Position numbers and translations under genes: made by a program. Under the pieces are notes generated by a model that worked only from the letters and a program-made list of their open reading frames with translations, was not told the origin of the DNA and searched no databases. 64,000 bases of DNA from Ancylobacter tetraedralis (GTDB lineage: Bacteria > Pseudomonadota > Alphaproteobacteria > Rhizobiales > Xanthobacteraceae): positions 434,001 through 498,000 of the forward strand of contig NZ_JACICD010000004.1 of assembly GCF_014195655.1 (NCBI RefSeq). The letters run 5' to 3'. This document shows positions 16,189-26,542 of the stretch, piece after piece (the stretch's first letter is position 1; each line of letters starts with the position of its first letter).

Positions 16189-16542
16189 ATGTCCGGCCTT
16201 CTTCCCCCGGCGCTGGTGCCGATCCTCATGCTGCTGGCCTCGAACGTGTTCATGACGTTCGCCTGGTACGGCCATCTCAAGCACAAATCGTCGCCGCTGC
16301 TCATCGCCATCCTGGTGAGCTGGGGCATCGCGTTCTTCGAATATTGCCTCGCCGTGCCGGCCAATCGCATCGGCTCGGCCACCTATTCGACGGCGGAGCT
16401 GAAGACCATCCAGGAGGTGATCACGCTCGCGGTGTTCGCCGGGTTCTCGGTGCTGTGGCTGAAGGAGCCGCTCGGCTGGAACCACCTGATCGGCTTCAGC
16501 TTCATCGTCGCCGGCGCGTGGTTTATTTTTCAGAAGTGGTGA
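16189..16542 (+). CDS. DMT-family membrane protein (DUF486)
   Basis: The product is 117 residues with four membrane helices at about 8-24, 35-52, 74-90 and 97-114. The stretch VFMTFAWYGHLKHK and FEYCLAVPANRIG match DUF486, a half-size relative of drug/metabolite transporters that probably dimerises. The start has ACGGAG upstream. No substrate is known. Confidence 0.85.
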   Translation: MSGLLPPALVPILMLLASNVFMTFAWYGHLKHKSSPLLIAILVSWGIAFFEYCLAVPANRIGSATYSTAELKTIQEVITLAVFAGFSVLWLKEPLGWNHLIGFSFIVAGAWFIFQKW

Positions 16543-16545
16543 AGC

Positions 16546-17751
16546 TCATTCGGGCGGGGCGAGGCGCAGCAGGCGGCCCTGCGCGCTGTCGGTCAGCAGC
16601 CACAGCGCGCCGTCCGGCCCCTGGCGAACGTCGCGGATGCGCTCCTTCAGTTCGGTGAGGAGGGCTTCCTCCTCGACGACCTCGCTGCCCGCGGCGTCGA
16701 GCTTCAGCCGCACCAGCCGCCCGCCGGCCAGCGCGCCGACGAACAGGTTTCCCTTCCAGGCGGGCATGAGATCGCCGGTATAGAGGGCCAGCCCCGAGGG
16801 GGCGATGGACGGATCCCAGTATTTCACCGGCTGCTCCATGCCCGGCTTCGCGGTGTCCTCGCCGATGGCGGCTCCGCCGTAGTCGCGCCCGTAGGAGATG
16901 ACCGGCCAGCCGTAATTCTTGCCGGCTTCGGGATGGTTGAGTTCGTCGCCGCCGCGCGCGCCGTGCTCCACGGTCCAGAGCCGGCCGGTCACGGGATCCA
17001 GCGCCGCGCCCTGGATATTGCGATGTCCGTAGCTCCAGATTTCCGGTCGGGCGCTGCCCGCCGCGCGGAACGGATTGTTCGCCGGCACCGTGCCGTCCGG
17101 CAGGATGCGCACGATCTTGCCAAGATGGGTGGAGAGGTCCTGCGCCTTGTCGCGTAGCGAGAAGCGGTCGCCCAGCGTCACGAACAGTGCACCGTCGCGG
17201 TCGAACACGAGGCGCGCGCCGTAATGGCTCGCACCGCCGGCCGAGGGCTGCTGGCGGAAGATGATGTCGACCTTGTCGAGCCGCGCGGTGCCAGCCTCCT
17301 CGACCAGCCGCGCACGCGCCACATTGGTGCCGGATATGCCTTCGCGCGGCTCGGCATAGGCGAAGAAGACGAGGCGGCTGCTCTCGAAATCCGGCGCGAG
17401 CGCAATGTCGAGCAGCCCGCCCTGGCCGCGCGCGAAGACCGGCGGCAGGCCATCCACCGGTGCCGAGACGGTGCCGTTGCGGCTGACGATGCGCAACCGG
17501 CCCGGCCGCTCGCTCACCAGCATCCGCCCGTCCGGCAGGAAGGCGAGGCTCCAGGGGTTTTCAAGTCCCGTGGCGACGGTTTCCACGGCAAGCGCGCCGG
17601 CGGAGGAAGGGACACTCAGCGCGTCCTGGGCGTCGGCCGGCTCCGCTACCAGACATAGCGCGATCATGCACCCGGCGATGAAAGACGTGTCGGCGGCGAA
17701 GGACCTGTGGGCGGCGAAGGACCTGTCGGCGAGGCGAGGCTTGAACGTCAT
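16546..17751 (-). CDS. PQQ-dependent aldose sugar dehydrogenase-like periplasmic protein
   Basis: The product is 401 residues. After an N-terminal extension and signal sequence (GCMIALCLVAEPADA) comes the six-bladed soluble glucose dehydrogenase fold: ENPWSLAFLPDGRMLVSERP, GQGGLLDIALAPDF, YGHRNIQGAALDP and WTVEHGARGGDELN, the conserved PQQ/active-site segments. E. coli YliI is the best-known relative. The N-terminal extension contains an 18-bp tandem repeat at 17689-17724 that encodes a repeated RSFAA-like hexapeptide. The neighbours do not form an operon with it. Confidence 0.88.
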   Translation of the reverse strand: MTFKPRLADRSFAAHRSFAADTSFIAGCMIALCLVAEPADAQDALSVPSSAGALAVETVATGLENPWSLAFLPDGRMLVSERPGRLRIVSRNGTVSAPVDGLPPVFARGQGGLLDIALAPDFESSRLVFFAYAEPREGISGTNVARARLVEEAGTARLDKVDIIFRQQPSAGGASHYGARLVFDRDGALFVTLGDRFSLRDKAQDLSTHLGKIVRILPDGTVPANNPFRAAGSARPEIWSYGHRNIQGAALDPVTGRLWTVEHGARGGDELNHPEAGKNYGWPVISYGRDYGGAAIGEDTAKPGMEQPVKYWDPSIAPSGLALYTGDLMPAWKGNLFVGALAGGRLVRLKLDAAGSEVVEEEALLTELKERIRDVRQGPDGALWLLTDSAQGRLLRLAPPE

Positions 17752-17838
17752 CGTCGGTGGCGCTCCGTGCTCATCATGTCGGGGCGCATGGTTAGAGCAG
17801 ATCGGCGCGCTGACCAACAGCGGCGCCCGGCGTCGCGC

Positions 17839-18195
17839 TCACCCCTGACGGCTGCGCGGCCCATCCGCGGCGTTGAGCGTGCTGCGCAGCATGAAGCTGG
17901 TCAGGCCGCACAGGCCCACGAACAGCGCGAGCAAAACCGCGCCCATGGCGATGCGGCCATCATCGCTCGGCAGGCCGGAAAGCTCCAGCGCCGAGGCCCG
18001 TTGCAGGCCGAACATGCACAGCACAGCGACAATGGCGAAGGTGAGGGAGAGAACCACGCCCGCCTCCATCAGCGCGCGGCTGACGCGGCGGCCGGCCGTG
18101 TGGCGCGGCTTGCTGCCCGGATGGGCGGCAAAGGCAGAGGTGGCGGAAGCCGAGACGGTTGTCGCGGCGATGTCTGTCGTCATCCGGCGCGTCAT
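17839..18195 (-). CDS. Small hypothetical membrane protein
   Basis: The product is 118 residues with a charged N-terminus (about 40 residues rich in R, T and A) and two membrane helices (GVVLSLTFAIVAVLCMFGL and MGAVLLALFVGLCGLTSFML). A ribosome binding site AAGGGG precedes the ATG at 18195. It reads like a small inner-membrane protein without a recognised family. It precedes the sugar dehydrogenase gene on the same strand by about 90 bases. Confidence 0.65.
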   Translation of the reverse strand: MTRRMTTDIAATTVSASATSAFAAHPGSKPRHTAGRRVSRALMEAGVVLSLTFAIVAVLCMFGLQRASALELSGLPSDDGRIAMGAVLLALFVGLCGLTSFMLRSTLNAADGPRSRQG

Positions 18196-18326
18196 GGCGA
18201 ACCCCTTTCCCGTCGGTATCTGCGTGGTGCATCCGACAGGACCCAACTTCGCCGCGGAACCCGGCCCGGCTCCGGCGCGACTTTGCTGGTCCCGGTATCA
18301 TTTCGGGGCCATTTCGGGGCAAATAG

Positions 18327-20316
<1,990 letters not shown>

Positions 20317-20331
20317 GTTTACCTGAGACAG

Positions 20332-20357
20332 CCGACCGGGCGGCGCGCCCCGGTCGG
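20332..20357 (+). terminator. GC-rich hairpin after aatA
   Basis: An 8-bp stem CCGACCGG / CCGGTCGG lies 16 bases after the stop with no T-run. It is a likely transcript end or stabilising structure. Confidence 0.5.
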
Positions 20358-20424
20358 TGCCGCTGCATGGCGGTGGGGCGCCGGTTCCCGAGAGCCGGTT
20401 CATGCGCATTGTGGAGATTGACCA

Positions 20425-20919
20425 ATGATCCGTACTGTTCTGTCGCGCGGCCTTCTCGCGGCCTCCCTCGCTGCCGGCTTCACCGGTCTCGTCGCGGCTC
20501 CGGCCTCGGCCCAGAGCCCGAGCCGCGTTCAGGTCGGCGTGCTCGAGTGCAACGGCTCGAAGTCGGTGAGCTTCATCATCGGTTCCAAGCGCACGCTGGA
20601 ATGCACCTTCCGTGCCCCCAAGGGCAAGAAGTTCAGCTATGAGGGCAGCATCCGCCGCTGGGGCCTCGATATCGGCGTGACCGGCCGCAACACGCTGGTG
20701 TGGAGCGTTCTGGCGCCGTCGCGCGGCGTGGTCGGGCGTGACCTCGATGGCACCTATGTCGGCGTGGCCGGCAGCGTCGCCCTCGGCGTGGGCGTGGCGG
20801 GCAACGTGCTCGTCGGCGGTTCCAACAAGACCATCGCCCTGCAGCCCGTCAGCGTCGAAGGCCAGACCGGCGTGAACCTCGCCGTCGGCGTGGGCGATCT
20901 GCGCCTCACCTCCAAGTGA
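20425..20919 (+). CDS. DUF992 exported protein
   Basis: The product is 164 residues with a clear signal peptide (LLAASLAAGFTGLVAAPASA). The mature part begins SPSRVQVGVLECNGSKSVSF and contains a conserved cysteine pair (LEC, TLECTF) and a glycine-rich C-terminal half (GVAGSVALGVGVAGNVLVGG), the DUF992 pattern. The family is typical of Hyphomicrobiales and periplasmic, of unknown function. A strong terminator follows. Confidence 0.88.
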   Translation: MIRTVLSRGLLAASLAAGFTGLVAAPASAQSPSRVQVGVLECNGSKSVSFIIGSKRTLECTFRAPKGKKFSYEGSIRRWGLDIGVTGRNTLVWSVLAPSRGVVGRDLDGTYVGVAGSVALGVGVAGNVLVGGSNKTIALQPVSVEGQTGVNLAVGVGDLRLTSK

Positions 20920-21012
20920 GCGGGTGCAAGTGAGCTCGCGCTTCTGAGCGCGTGCAGACAAGGCAGCGGGCGCGGCCGGTTTTCCCGGCCCGCACGCGGC
21001 TCCACGGCATCG

Positions 21013-21041
21013 AAAGGCCCGGCCTCGCGCCGGGCCTTTTT
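21013..21041 (+). terminator. Rho-independent terminator after the DUF992 gene
   Basis: AAAGGCCCGGC pairs with GCCGGGCCTTT around a CTCGC loop and runs into TTTTT. It separates the DUF992 gene from msrP. Confidence 0.9.
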
Positions 21042-21131
21042 GCATCGCGCACGCTCAGTTGATCGCGGGCGATGAAATAATCCGGCGCGACGTCGCGTAT
21101 TCTCTCTATCGATCATCCGAGGGAGATCCCG

Positions 21132-22133
21132 ATGCATATCCGTCGCCGGCAGTCCTGGGAGTTGCCGGAATCCGCCGCAACTCCCGAATCCGTCTATCTG
21201 TCCCGTCGCCATCTGATGGGGGCGGGCGTGGGCCTGCTGGCCGCGGCCGGTCTTGGTGCTGCCGGTGCCCTTGCGCCCGCGCAAGCCGCCACCGCGCCCG
21301 GCGATCCGGCGAACGACCCGACCCGGGATCTCTATCCCGCCAAGGCCAACCCCGCCTTCGCCTCCGGCGGCCGGCCGGTCACGCCGGAAGACATCACCGC
21401 GAACTACAATAATTTCTACGAATTCGGCTCCGACCGCACCAACTACCAGTGCGCGGAAGCCGCCTCCCGCATGCCGCGCCGGCCGTGGACGGTGAAGATC
21501 GATGGGCTGGTCGAGCAGCCGCGCGAGGTCGGGATCGACGACATCATCCGCGCCATGCCGCTGGAAGAGCGCGTCTATCGCCATCGCTGCGTCGAGGCGT
21601 GGTCGATGGTGATTCCGTGGACCGGCTTCCCGGTGCGCGAACTGGTCGCCTGGGCCAAGCCTCTGTCTGGCGCCAAATATATCCGCATGGAAACCTTCGT
21701 GAATCCGAAGGTTGCGCCGGCTCAGAACCGCTTCATCTACCCCTGGCCCTATGTGGACGGGTTGACCATGGCGGAGGCGACCAACGATCTCGCCTTCTTC
21801 GTCACCGGCGCCTATGGCCAGCCGGCGCTGAACCAGTTCGGCGCGCCGCTGCGCCTCGCCGTTCCGTGGAAATACGGCTTCAAGTCGGTGAAGTCGATCG
21901 TGCGCATCTCCTTCGTGGCGGAGCGCCCCGTCGGGTTGTGGGAACAGGTGCAGGGGCGTGAATACGGCTTCTGGGCCAATGTGAACCCGGCCGTGCCGCA
22001 CCCCCGTTGGAGCCAGGCCACCGAGCGCGACATCGGCACCGGCGAGCGGCGGCCCACGCTCATCTATAATGGCTATGGCGAGCAGGTGGCCGGGCTCTAT
22101 GCCGGCCTCGGCAACGAGAAACTGTTCATGTGA
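21132..22133 (+). CDS. msrP: Periplasmic methionine sulfoxide reductase, catalytic subunit MsrP (YedY)
   Basis: The product is 333 residues. A twin-arginine signal (SRRHLMGAGVGLLAAAGL) directs export of the folded molybdopterin enzyme. The molybdenum-ligand cysteine lies in HRCVEAWSMVIPWTGFPV, the family signature, and PWKYGFKSVKSI and VGLWEQVQGREYGFWANVNP complete the pattern. It repairs oxidised methionines in periplasmic proteins with electrons from the heme protein MsrQ. No msrQ follows; the next gene is on the other strand, so MsrQ must be elsewhere or another donor is used. Confidence 0.95.
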   Translation: MHIRRRQSWELPESAATPESVYLSRRHLMGAGVGLLAAAGLGAAGALAPAQAATAPGDPANDPTRDLYPAKANPAFASGGRPVTPEDITANYNNFYEFGSDRTNYQCAEAASRMPRRPWTVKIDGLVEQPREVGIDDIIRAMPLEERVYRHRCVEAWSMVIPWTGFPVRELVAWAKPLSGAKYIRMETFVNPKVAPAQNRFIYPWPYVDGLTMAEATNDLAFFVTGAYGQPALNQFGAPLRLAVPWKYGFKSVKSIVRISFVAERPVGLWEQVQGREYGFWANVNPAVPHPRWSQATERDIGTGERRPTLIYNGYGEQVAGLYAGLGNEKLFM

Positions 22134-22168
22134 ACGCCGGCGCGGCGCTGCGCTGCGCGGCGGGCACC

Positions 22169-23671
22169 TCAGAATGTGCCCGTCATGAGGTGGAAGGCCG
22201 GGCGACCGTCGCGCTGCGCGTAGGCGGTCGTCTCGATGTTGCGGAGGTTCTTCGCCTCCAGCAGCGAGCGGTAGCCCGCAGTATCGGCGTCGTTCCAATA
22301 GGCGAGCGCCACCTGATCGCAGGCGCAGGCCTCGCGCGTGATCTCCGCGGGGTCGAGCACATAGCGCACGCGGTTCTCGGTGAGCAGCGCGAACGACATG
22401 AAGAACCCCCATTCGGGAAACACATAGAGGGTGGGTGGCCGCTCGCGCGCATTCTGTGCCAGCCGGGTCAGCGCGTCGGACTGTTTCCGCACGCCGCCGG
22501 TTTCCGCCAGTTCCCGGTGAAAGCCGACGGACTGGCCGACATTCACCGCAAGCAGCGCGAGCGCGGCCATGGCCGATACCGCCAGGAACCGCCGGTCGCG
22601 GGCGAGGTCGCCCACCGTGACCGCCAGCAGCAGGTAGCCCAGGGGCACCAGCACGCTGTAATGGTGCACCCACAGGCGGCTGCCGAGCAGGGTGGCGCAG
22701 ATGAGGTAGGAGACCGGCAGCAGCACGATGAGCCGATGCGGCGGCGTCCAGCGCAGGCGGAGCAGGGCGAGGACGAGAATCCCCGCGAAGAGCGCGAATT
22801 TGAGCTCTCCCCATGGGCTGCCGAGGGCCTCGCTGAAGATCATCGCTTCGTTGCCGCCATTGGTGATGGCAAGGCGCGTCAGGGCGAACGCGCCCTCGAT
22901 CCGCTCCCAAAGCGATTCCGGGGCGGAAAGCGGGGCGGCGCCGCTAAATCGGCTGGTGAGGTCCCGCATGCCCGACGAGACGCCGCCGATGGCGCGGAAC
23001 AGGAAGACATAGCCCAGCACATAGGGCAGGAGGCCGAGCGCCACTCCGCCCGCCCAAAGCCGGACAGGACGCCGCGGCTGCGCCAGCACCAGAACGATCA
23101 TCGCCGGCAGGAAGAAGGCGAGGACGAAATAGCCGTAGAGCGCCAGCCCGAAGAACAGGCCGGAAAGCAGCGGCCCGGCCCGATGGCGCGACCAGAGCGC
23201 CAGCAGGCTCGCGAACAGCCAGGCTTCGCCGCCGAGCACGATGTAGAACTGGGTGCGGAACGAGGCGAGGAAGGCGATGTCGGTGGCCAGCAGCGCCGCC
23301 GCGAGGAGCGCGACAAGGCGGTTCTGCGTCACCCGGACGGCAAGGAAGTATAACAGCAGAACGATCGCCGCGCCGAACAGTGACTGGGCGATGCGGATCG
23401 AGAGGAGCGAAATGCCGAGCAGCCAGAATACCGGCAGGTCGACATAATAGTTCTGCACCCCGTGATAGAGCGAGCCGAGCAGGATCGGGCCCTTTGCCGG
23501 CAGGATCCAGACGGCGTTGGGCAGGGCGCGATTGAAGAATCGGGCGGCGAGATAATCCGGGTTGATGCCGTCCATGTAGAGGCCGGGCAGATCCGCCTGC
23601 CACAGCGCTCCGGCCCAGAACAGCACCATGAGCAGGGCGACGGCGTATTTGTCGTGCACGGCCCGCATCAT
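22169..23671 (-). CDS. Integral-membrane glycosyltransferase, GT39/ArnT-like
   Basis: The product is about 500 residues with some ten to twelve membrane helices. The first periplasmic loop after helix 1 has DLPGLYMDGINPDYLAARFF with acidic residues, as in GT39/GT83 enzymes, where the loop-1 aspartate binds the polyprenyl-phosphate sugar donor. A C-terminal periplasmic part (LYVFPEWGFFMSFALLTENR) follows. It likely transfers a sugar to an envelope acceptor. The ATG at 23671 follows a stretch with no coding character, so longer frames are not used. Confidence 0.75.
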   Translation of the reverse strand: MMRAVHDKYAVALLMVLFWAGALWQADLPGLYMDGINPDYLAARFFNRALPNAVWILPAKGPILLGSLYHGVQNYYVDLPVFWLLGISLLSIRIAQSLFGAAIVLLLYFLAVRVTQNRLVALLAAALLATDIAFLASFRTQFYIVLGGEAWLFASLLALWSRHRAGPLLSGLFFGLALYGYFVLAFFLPAMIVLVLAQPRRPVRLWAGGVALGLLPYVLGYVFLFRAIGGVSSGMRDLTSRFSGAAPLSAPESLWERIEGAFALTRLAITNGGNEAMIFSEALGSPWGELKFALFAGILVLALLRLRWTPPHRLIVLLPVSYLICATLLGSRLWVHHYSVLVPLGYLLLAVTVGDLARDRRFLAVSAMAALALLAVNVGQSVGFHRELAETGGVRKQSDALTRLAQNARERPPTLYVFPEWGFFMSFALLTENRVRYVLDPAEITREACACDQVALAYWNDADTAGYRSLLEAKNLRNIETTAYAQRDGRPAFHLMTGTF

Positions 23672-23826
23672 GCCAGCCCCCCGACCTGCCACTCTGCGAG
23701 CGGCATGGCCCATCCCCCGCGCAGTGTGAGGCCAATGGGATGCAATGCCAATGGCGGAATGCGGCGAGCGTCGGCGGCCTGCGTCGGCGGCTTGCGGTGA
23801 CGGCGGGGGAAAAATGGGGAGAAGGC

Positions 23827-23857
23827 AAAAAAAAGCCGGGCTCGAAAGAGCCCGGCT
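23827..23857 (-). terminator. Rho-independent terminator of the sRNA
   Basis: AGCCGGGCTC-TTTC-GAGCCCGGCT is followed by TTTTTTTT on the minus strand. It is too far from lsrB (about 440 bases) to be its natural end, which supports an independent short transcript. Confidence 0.92.
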
Positions 23858-23923
23858 AAGTATCGCCGCCTGAGCGGCGAACCTTCCAGAGGGGAACAGC
23901 CGAAGCAGATGCATCGGTGTCGT
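23827..23923 (-). ncRNA. abcR: AbcR / alpha-r15 family trans-acting sRNA, candidate
   Basis: A transcript of about 97 nt would start near 23923 and end at a strong terminator (stem 23835-23857, eight Ts on the minus strand). A second perfect stem TCGCCGC-TCAG-GCGGCGA lies at 23863-23880, and the 5' part contains an unpaired CU-rich stretch (CTGTTCCCCTC), as in AbcR sRNAs, which pair with ABC-transporter mRNAs. In Rhizobiales the alpha-r15 loci lie next to the LysR gene lsrB/vtlR, exactly as here. The identification is from structure, sequence character and position; a covariance search was not possible. No tandem second copy was seen. Confidence 0.7.
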
Positions 23924-23927
23924 CCTG

Positions 23928-23981
23928 AATATGCTCAATGCGCGGGCAACTTGCAATAATTTATGCCTGCATACCAGGCAT
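23928..23981 (-). promoter_or_regulatory. Promoter and upstream dyad of the sRNA
   Basis: On the minus strand TTGCAA (23956-23951) and CATATT (23933-23928) are separated by 17 bases, placing the start near 23923. Directly upstream, ATGCCTG-CATAC-CAGGCAT (23963-23981) is a perfect dyad, well placed for an activator. The adjacent LsrB/VtlR-type LysR protein is the obvious candidate, since its orthologs control AbcR genes in Brucella and Agrobacterium. Confidence 0.65.
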
Positions 23982-24138
23982 GCGCAATTGAAGTGGCTAG
24001 TGGCGCGCAATACGGACCGAAACGGTCGTTCTGGAAAGAATAATAGAATTAAAATGTCGTGCTTCCATCCTGCGACCGCTGCAATACGGCTTGCATGTAG
24101 CGTGAATCCAAAGCTTCATGTGTCTGGAACAGGCTTTG

Positions 24139-24156
24139 GGCATTCGGATGAATGCC
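24139..24156. terminator. Hairpin downstream of lsrB
   Basis: GGCATTC-GGAT-GAATGCC is a perfect 7-bp stem with a 4-base loop, about 140 bases past the lsrB stop. It lacks a T-run on either strand, so it may be an operator or an RNA-stabilising hairpin. Nothing else between 23985 and 24296 could be assigned. Confidence 0.4.
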
Positions 24157-24296
24157 TAAAATTCATGCTCCGCTCTGTCGGCACGAGCGCGCGGCGCCTG
24201 ACGTAAGCGCCGCCGGCCGCATCCCAAGAGGGACGCGGCTCGGGTCGGATCGATCGTTCGCGGTTTGGTCGGTCGGCGGCGGGGAGGGGCGGGCGC

Positions 24297-25241
24297 TCAG
24301 AAATTCCAGCGCTGCGCCTTGGCGACGAGGAAGTCGCGGAATACCTGGATGCGCGCCACCGAGCGCATTTCCTGCGGATAGACGAAATAGGCTTCCAGCG
24401 TCGGCGTGGTGCGCTCGGCGAAGAGTTGCACCAGCGTGGCGGAATCCTCCAGCAGATAGTCCGGCACGATGCCGATGCCGACGCCGCGCTCCACCGCGCG
24501 CTTGAGGCCGAGCACGTTGTTGACCGACAGGGCCGGGATGCGGCCTTCCTGCCCGTCCTCGATGCCCGCCCGCTCCAGCCAGTTCAGCGCCTGGAAATAG
24601 GAGGGGATGGGGCCGCCGAGCAGGATGATGCGGTGCTTTTCCAATTCGTCCAGCGTGCGCGGATGGCCGTTGCGCTTGAGATATTCGGCCGAGGCGAAGG
24701 CGTGGAAATGCACGGTGAACAGCTTGCGCTGGATCAGGTCCGGCTGCACCGGCTGGCGTAGGCGGATGGCGACGTCCGCCTCGCGCATGGCAAGGTCCAG
24801 TTCGTCGTCGGTCAGGATCAGCGTGATGCGGATATCGGGGTAGAGTTCGAGGAACTCGCCGATGCGCGCCGTCAGCCAGTGGGTGCCGAGGCCCATCGTG
24901 GTGGTGACGCGCAGCTCGCCATTCGGCTTCTCGCGCGAGTCGGTGAGCTTGGCGCGCGCGGCCTCCAGCTTCATGAAGACTTCGTGCGCGGTGCGGTAGA
25001 GCAGGTCGCCCTGCTCGGTCAGGATCAGCCCGCGCGCGTGGCGGTGGAATAGCGGGATGTTGAGTTCCTGCTCCAGCGCCGAAACCTGCCGGCTCACCGC
25101 CGATTGCGAGAGGCCGAGCGCTTCACCCGCATGGGTGAAGGAGCCGGCTTCCGCCGCCACGTGGAAAACCTTGAGCTTGTCCCAATCCATGTCGCGTGCC
25201 CGGTTCGCCTTGTTTTCCATCCGCCCGGGTTCCCGCTTCAC
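24297..25241 (-). CDS. lsrB: LysR-family regulator, LsrB/VtlR type
   Basis: The product is 314 residues. A winged helix-turn-helix covers about residues 19-80 (DKLKVFHVAAEAGSFTHAGE, LSQSAVSRQVSALEQEL), and a periplasmic-binding-protein-like sensor domain follows to the C-terminus. The start codon overlaps the trxB stop (ATGA), so it is co-translated with thioredoxin reductase; an internal ATG at 25190 is an alternative. The lrp-trxB-lsrB arrangement matches that of Sinorhizobium lsrB, a redox-responsive regulator, and Brucella vtlR, which activates an AbcR sRNA. Confidence 0.88.
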   Translation of the reverse strand: MKREPGRMENKANRARDMDWDKLKVFHVAAEAGSFTHAGEALGLSQSAVSRQVSALEQELNIPLFHRHARGLILTEQGDLLYRTAHEVFMKLEAARAKLTDSREKPNGELRVTTTMGLGTHWLTARIGEFLELYPDIRITLILTDDELDLAMREADVAIRLRQPVQPDLIQRKLFTVHFHAFASAEYLKRNGHPRTLDELEKHRIILLGGPIPSYFQALNWLERAGIEDGQEGRIPALSVNNVLGLKRAVERGVGIGIVPDYLLEDSATLVQLFAERTTPTLEAYFVYPQEMRSVARIQVFRDFLVAKAQRWNF

Positions 25242-26230
25242 TCGGCTGCTTCGGCCAGCGGCTCACGCGCCGCGAGAAATCGTTCGACTTCGAGGGCCGC
25301 CATGCAGCCCATGCCCGCCGCCGTCACCGCCTGTCGGAACACATCGTCCGCCACGTCGCCGGCGGCGAACACGCCCTCGACCGAGGTCTGCGTCGAATCG
25401 GGCGCCGTCCACACATAGCCCGACGGCTTGAGCTTGAGCTGGCCCGCCACCAGGTCGGTGGCCGGGGCGTGGCCGATGGCGATGAACACGCCGTCCGCGG
25501 CCCGCTCGTGCAGCGCGCCGGTGACGACGTCCTTCAGCACCACGCCGGTCACATGCGGCGGCTCGTCCTCGCCCTTCACCTCGTGCAGAGCGGCGTTCCA
25601 CACCACCTCCACCTTGGGATGGGCGAAGAGCCGCTCCTGCAGGATGCGCTCGGCGCGGAAACTGTCGCGGCGGTGCACCACCGTGACCTTGGAGGCGAAA
25701 TTGGTGAGGAACAGCGCCTCCTCGACGGCGGTGTTGCCGCCGCCGACCACGATCACCTGCCGGCCGCGGTAGAAGAAACCGTCGCAGGTGGCGCAGGCGG
25801 AGACGCCGTGGCCGCGATAGGCCTGCTCGGAGGGCAGGTCCAGCCAGCGGGCCTGCGCGCCGGTGGAAAGAATGACCGTCTCGGCAATCCACACCTGCCC
25901 GGAATCGGTCTCCAGACGGAAGGGGCGGCGCGAGAAATCGGCCTTGGTCACGATGTCGGAGACGATGCGCGTGCCCATCTTTTCCGCCTGGGCCTGCATC
26001 TGCTCCATCAGCCACGGGCCCTGGATCGGATCGGCGAAGCCGGGATAGTTCTCAACATCGGTGGTGATGGTGAGCTGGCCGCCCGGCTGGATGCCCTGGA
26101 TCAGCACCGGCTCCAGCATGGCGCGCGCGGCATAGACCGCCGCCGTGTAGCCGGCGGGCCCGGAGCCGATGATCAACACCTTCACATGGTTGGTGCCCGG
26201 GGTGGAAGCCGGACGGGTGGCCGACGACAT
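25238..26230 (-). CDS. trxB: Thioredoxin reductase
   Basis: The product is 330 residues. The FAD-binding loop GSGPAG is at residues 22-27, the redox-active CATC at 146-149 and the NADPH loop GGGNTA near 170. The C-terminal FAD motif is GVFAAGDVADDVFRQAVTAAG. It reduces thioredoxin with NADPH in the cytoplasm. Its stop overlaps the lsrB start. A tandem 15-bp repeat lies about 50-80 bases upstream of the start. Confidence 0.95.
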   Translation of the reverse strand: MSSATRPASTPGTNHVKVLIIGSGPAGYTAAVYAARAMLEPVLIQGIQPGGQLTITTDVENYPGFADPIQGPWLMEQMQAQAEKMGTRIVSDIVTKADFSRRPFRLETDSGQVWIAETVILSTGAQARWLDLPSEQAYRGHGVSACATCDGFFYRGRQVIVVGGGNTAVEEALFLTNFASKVTVVHRRDSFRAERILQERLFAHPKVEVVWNAALHEVKGEDEPPHVTGVVLKDVVTGALHERAADGVFIAIGHAPATDLVAGQLKLKPSGYVWTAPDSTQTSVEGVFAAGDVADDVFRQAVTAAGMGCMAALEVERFLAAREPLAEAAE

Positions 26231-26276
26231 GCTGCTCTCGCTCTAAAGGCGGCAGCGGCGCGCGGCCGTTGCCCGA

Positions 26277-26310
26277 ATGGGATAACGCGACCCGGATGGG
26301 ATAACGCGAC
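26277..26310. repeat. Two direct copies of ATGGGATAACGCGAC upstream of trxB
   Basis: Exact 15-bp copies lie at 26277-26291 and 26296-26310, a 19-base period. They sit in the 312-base divergent region between trxB and lrp, close to the trxB start. They could be binding sites of a regulator on one face of the helix, or a small duplication. The rest of this intergenic region shows no other clear element. Confidence 0.6.
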
Positions 26311-26542
26311 ATGGTGACTCATGCGCCCGTCGCAAGGCGGGCCCAAGGCAGCCATGCGAAAATGTAGGAGCTGCCACGCTGCACTGCAAGGGCACTGCTG
26401 AAGATGACGTTTCGACCGACCAGTTTTCCAGAGGGAAGATTGCGCAGGAGCCGCGCGCAAGATAATTGCTCTGCGCGGCTTCTCGTCTATTTTGCAGCTG
26501 CGAAGGGCGCGCCGTCTCGGCCGCCGCAAACGGAGATGTCGC

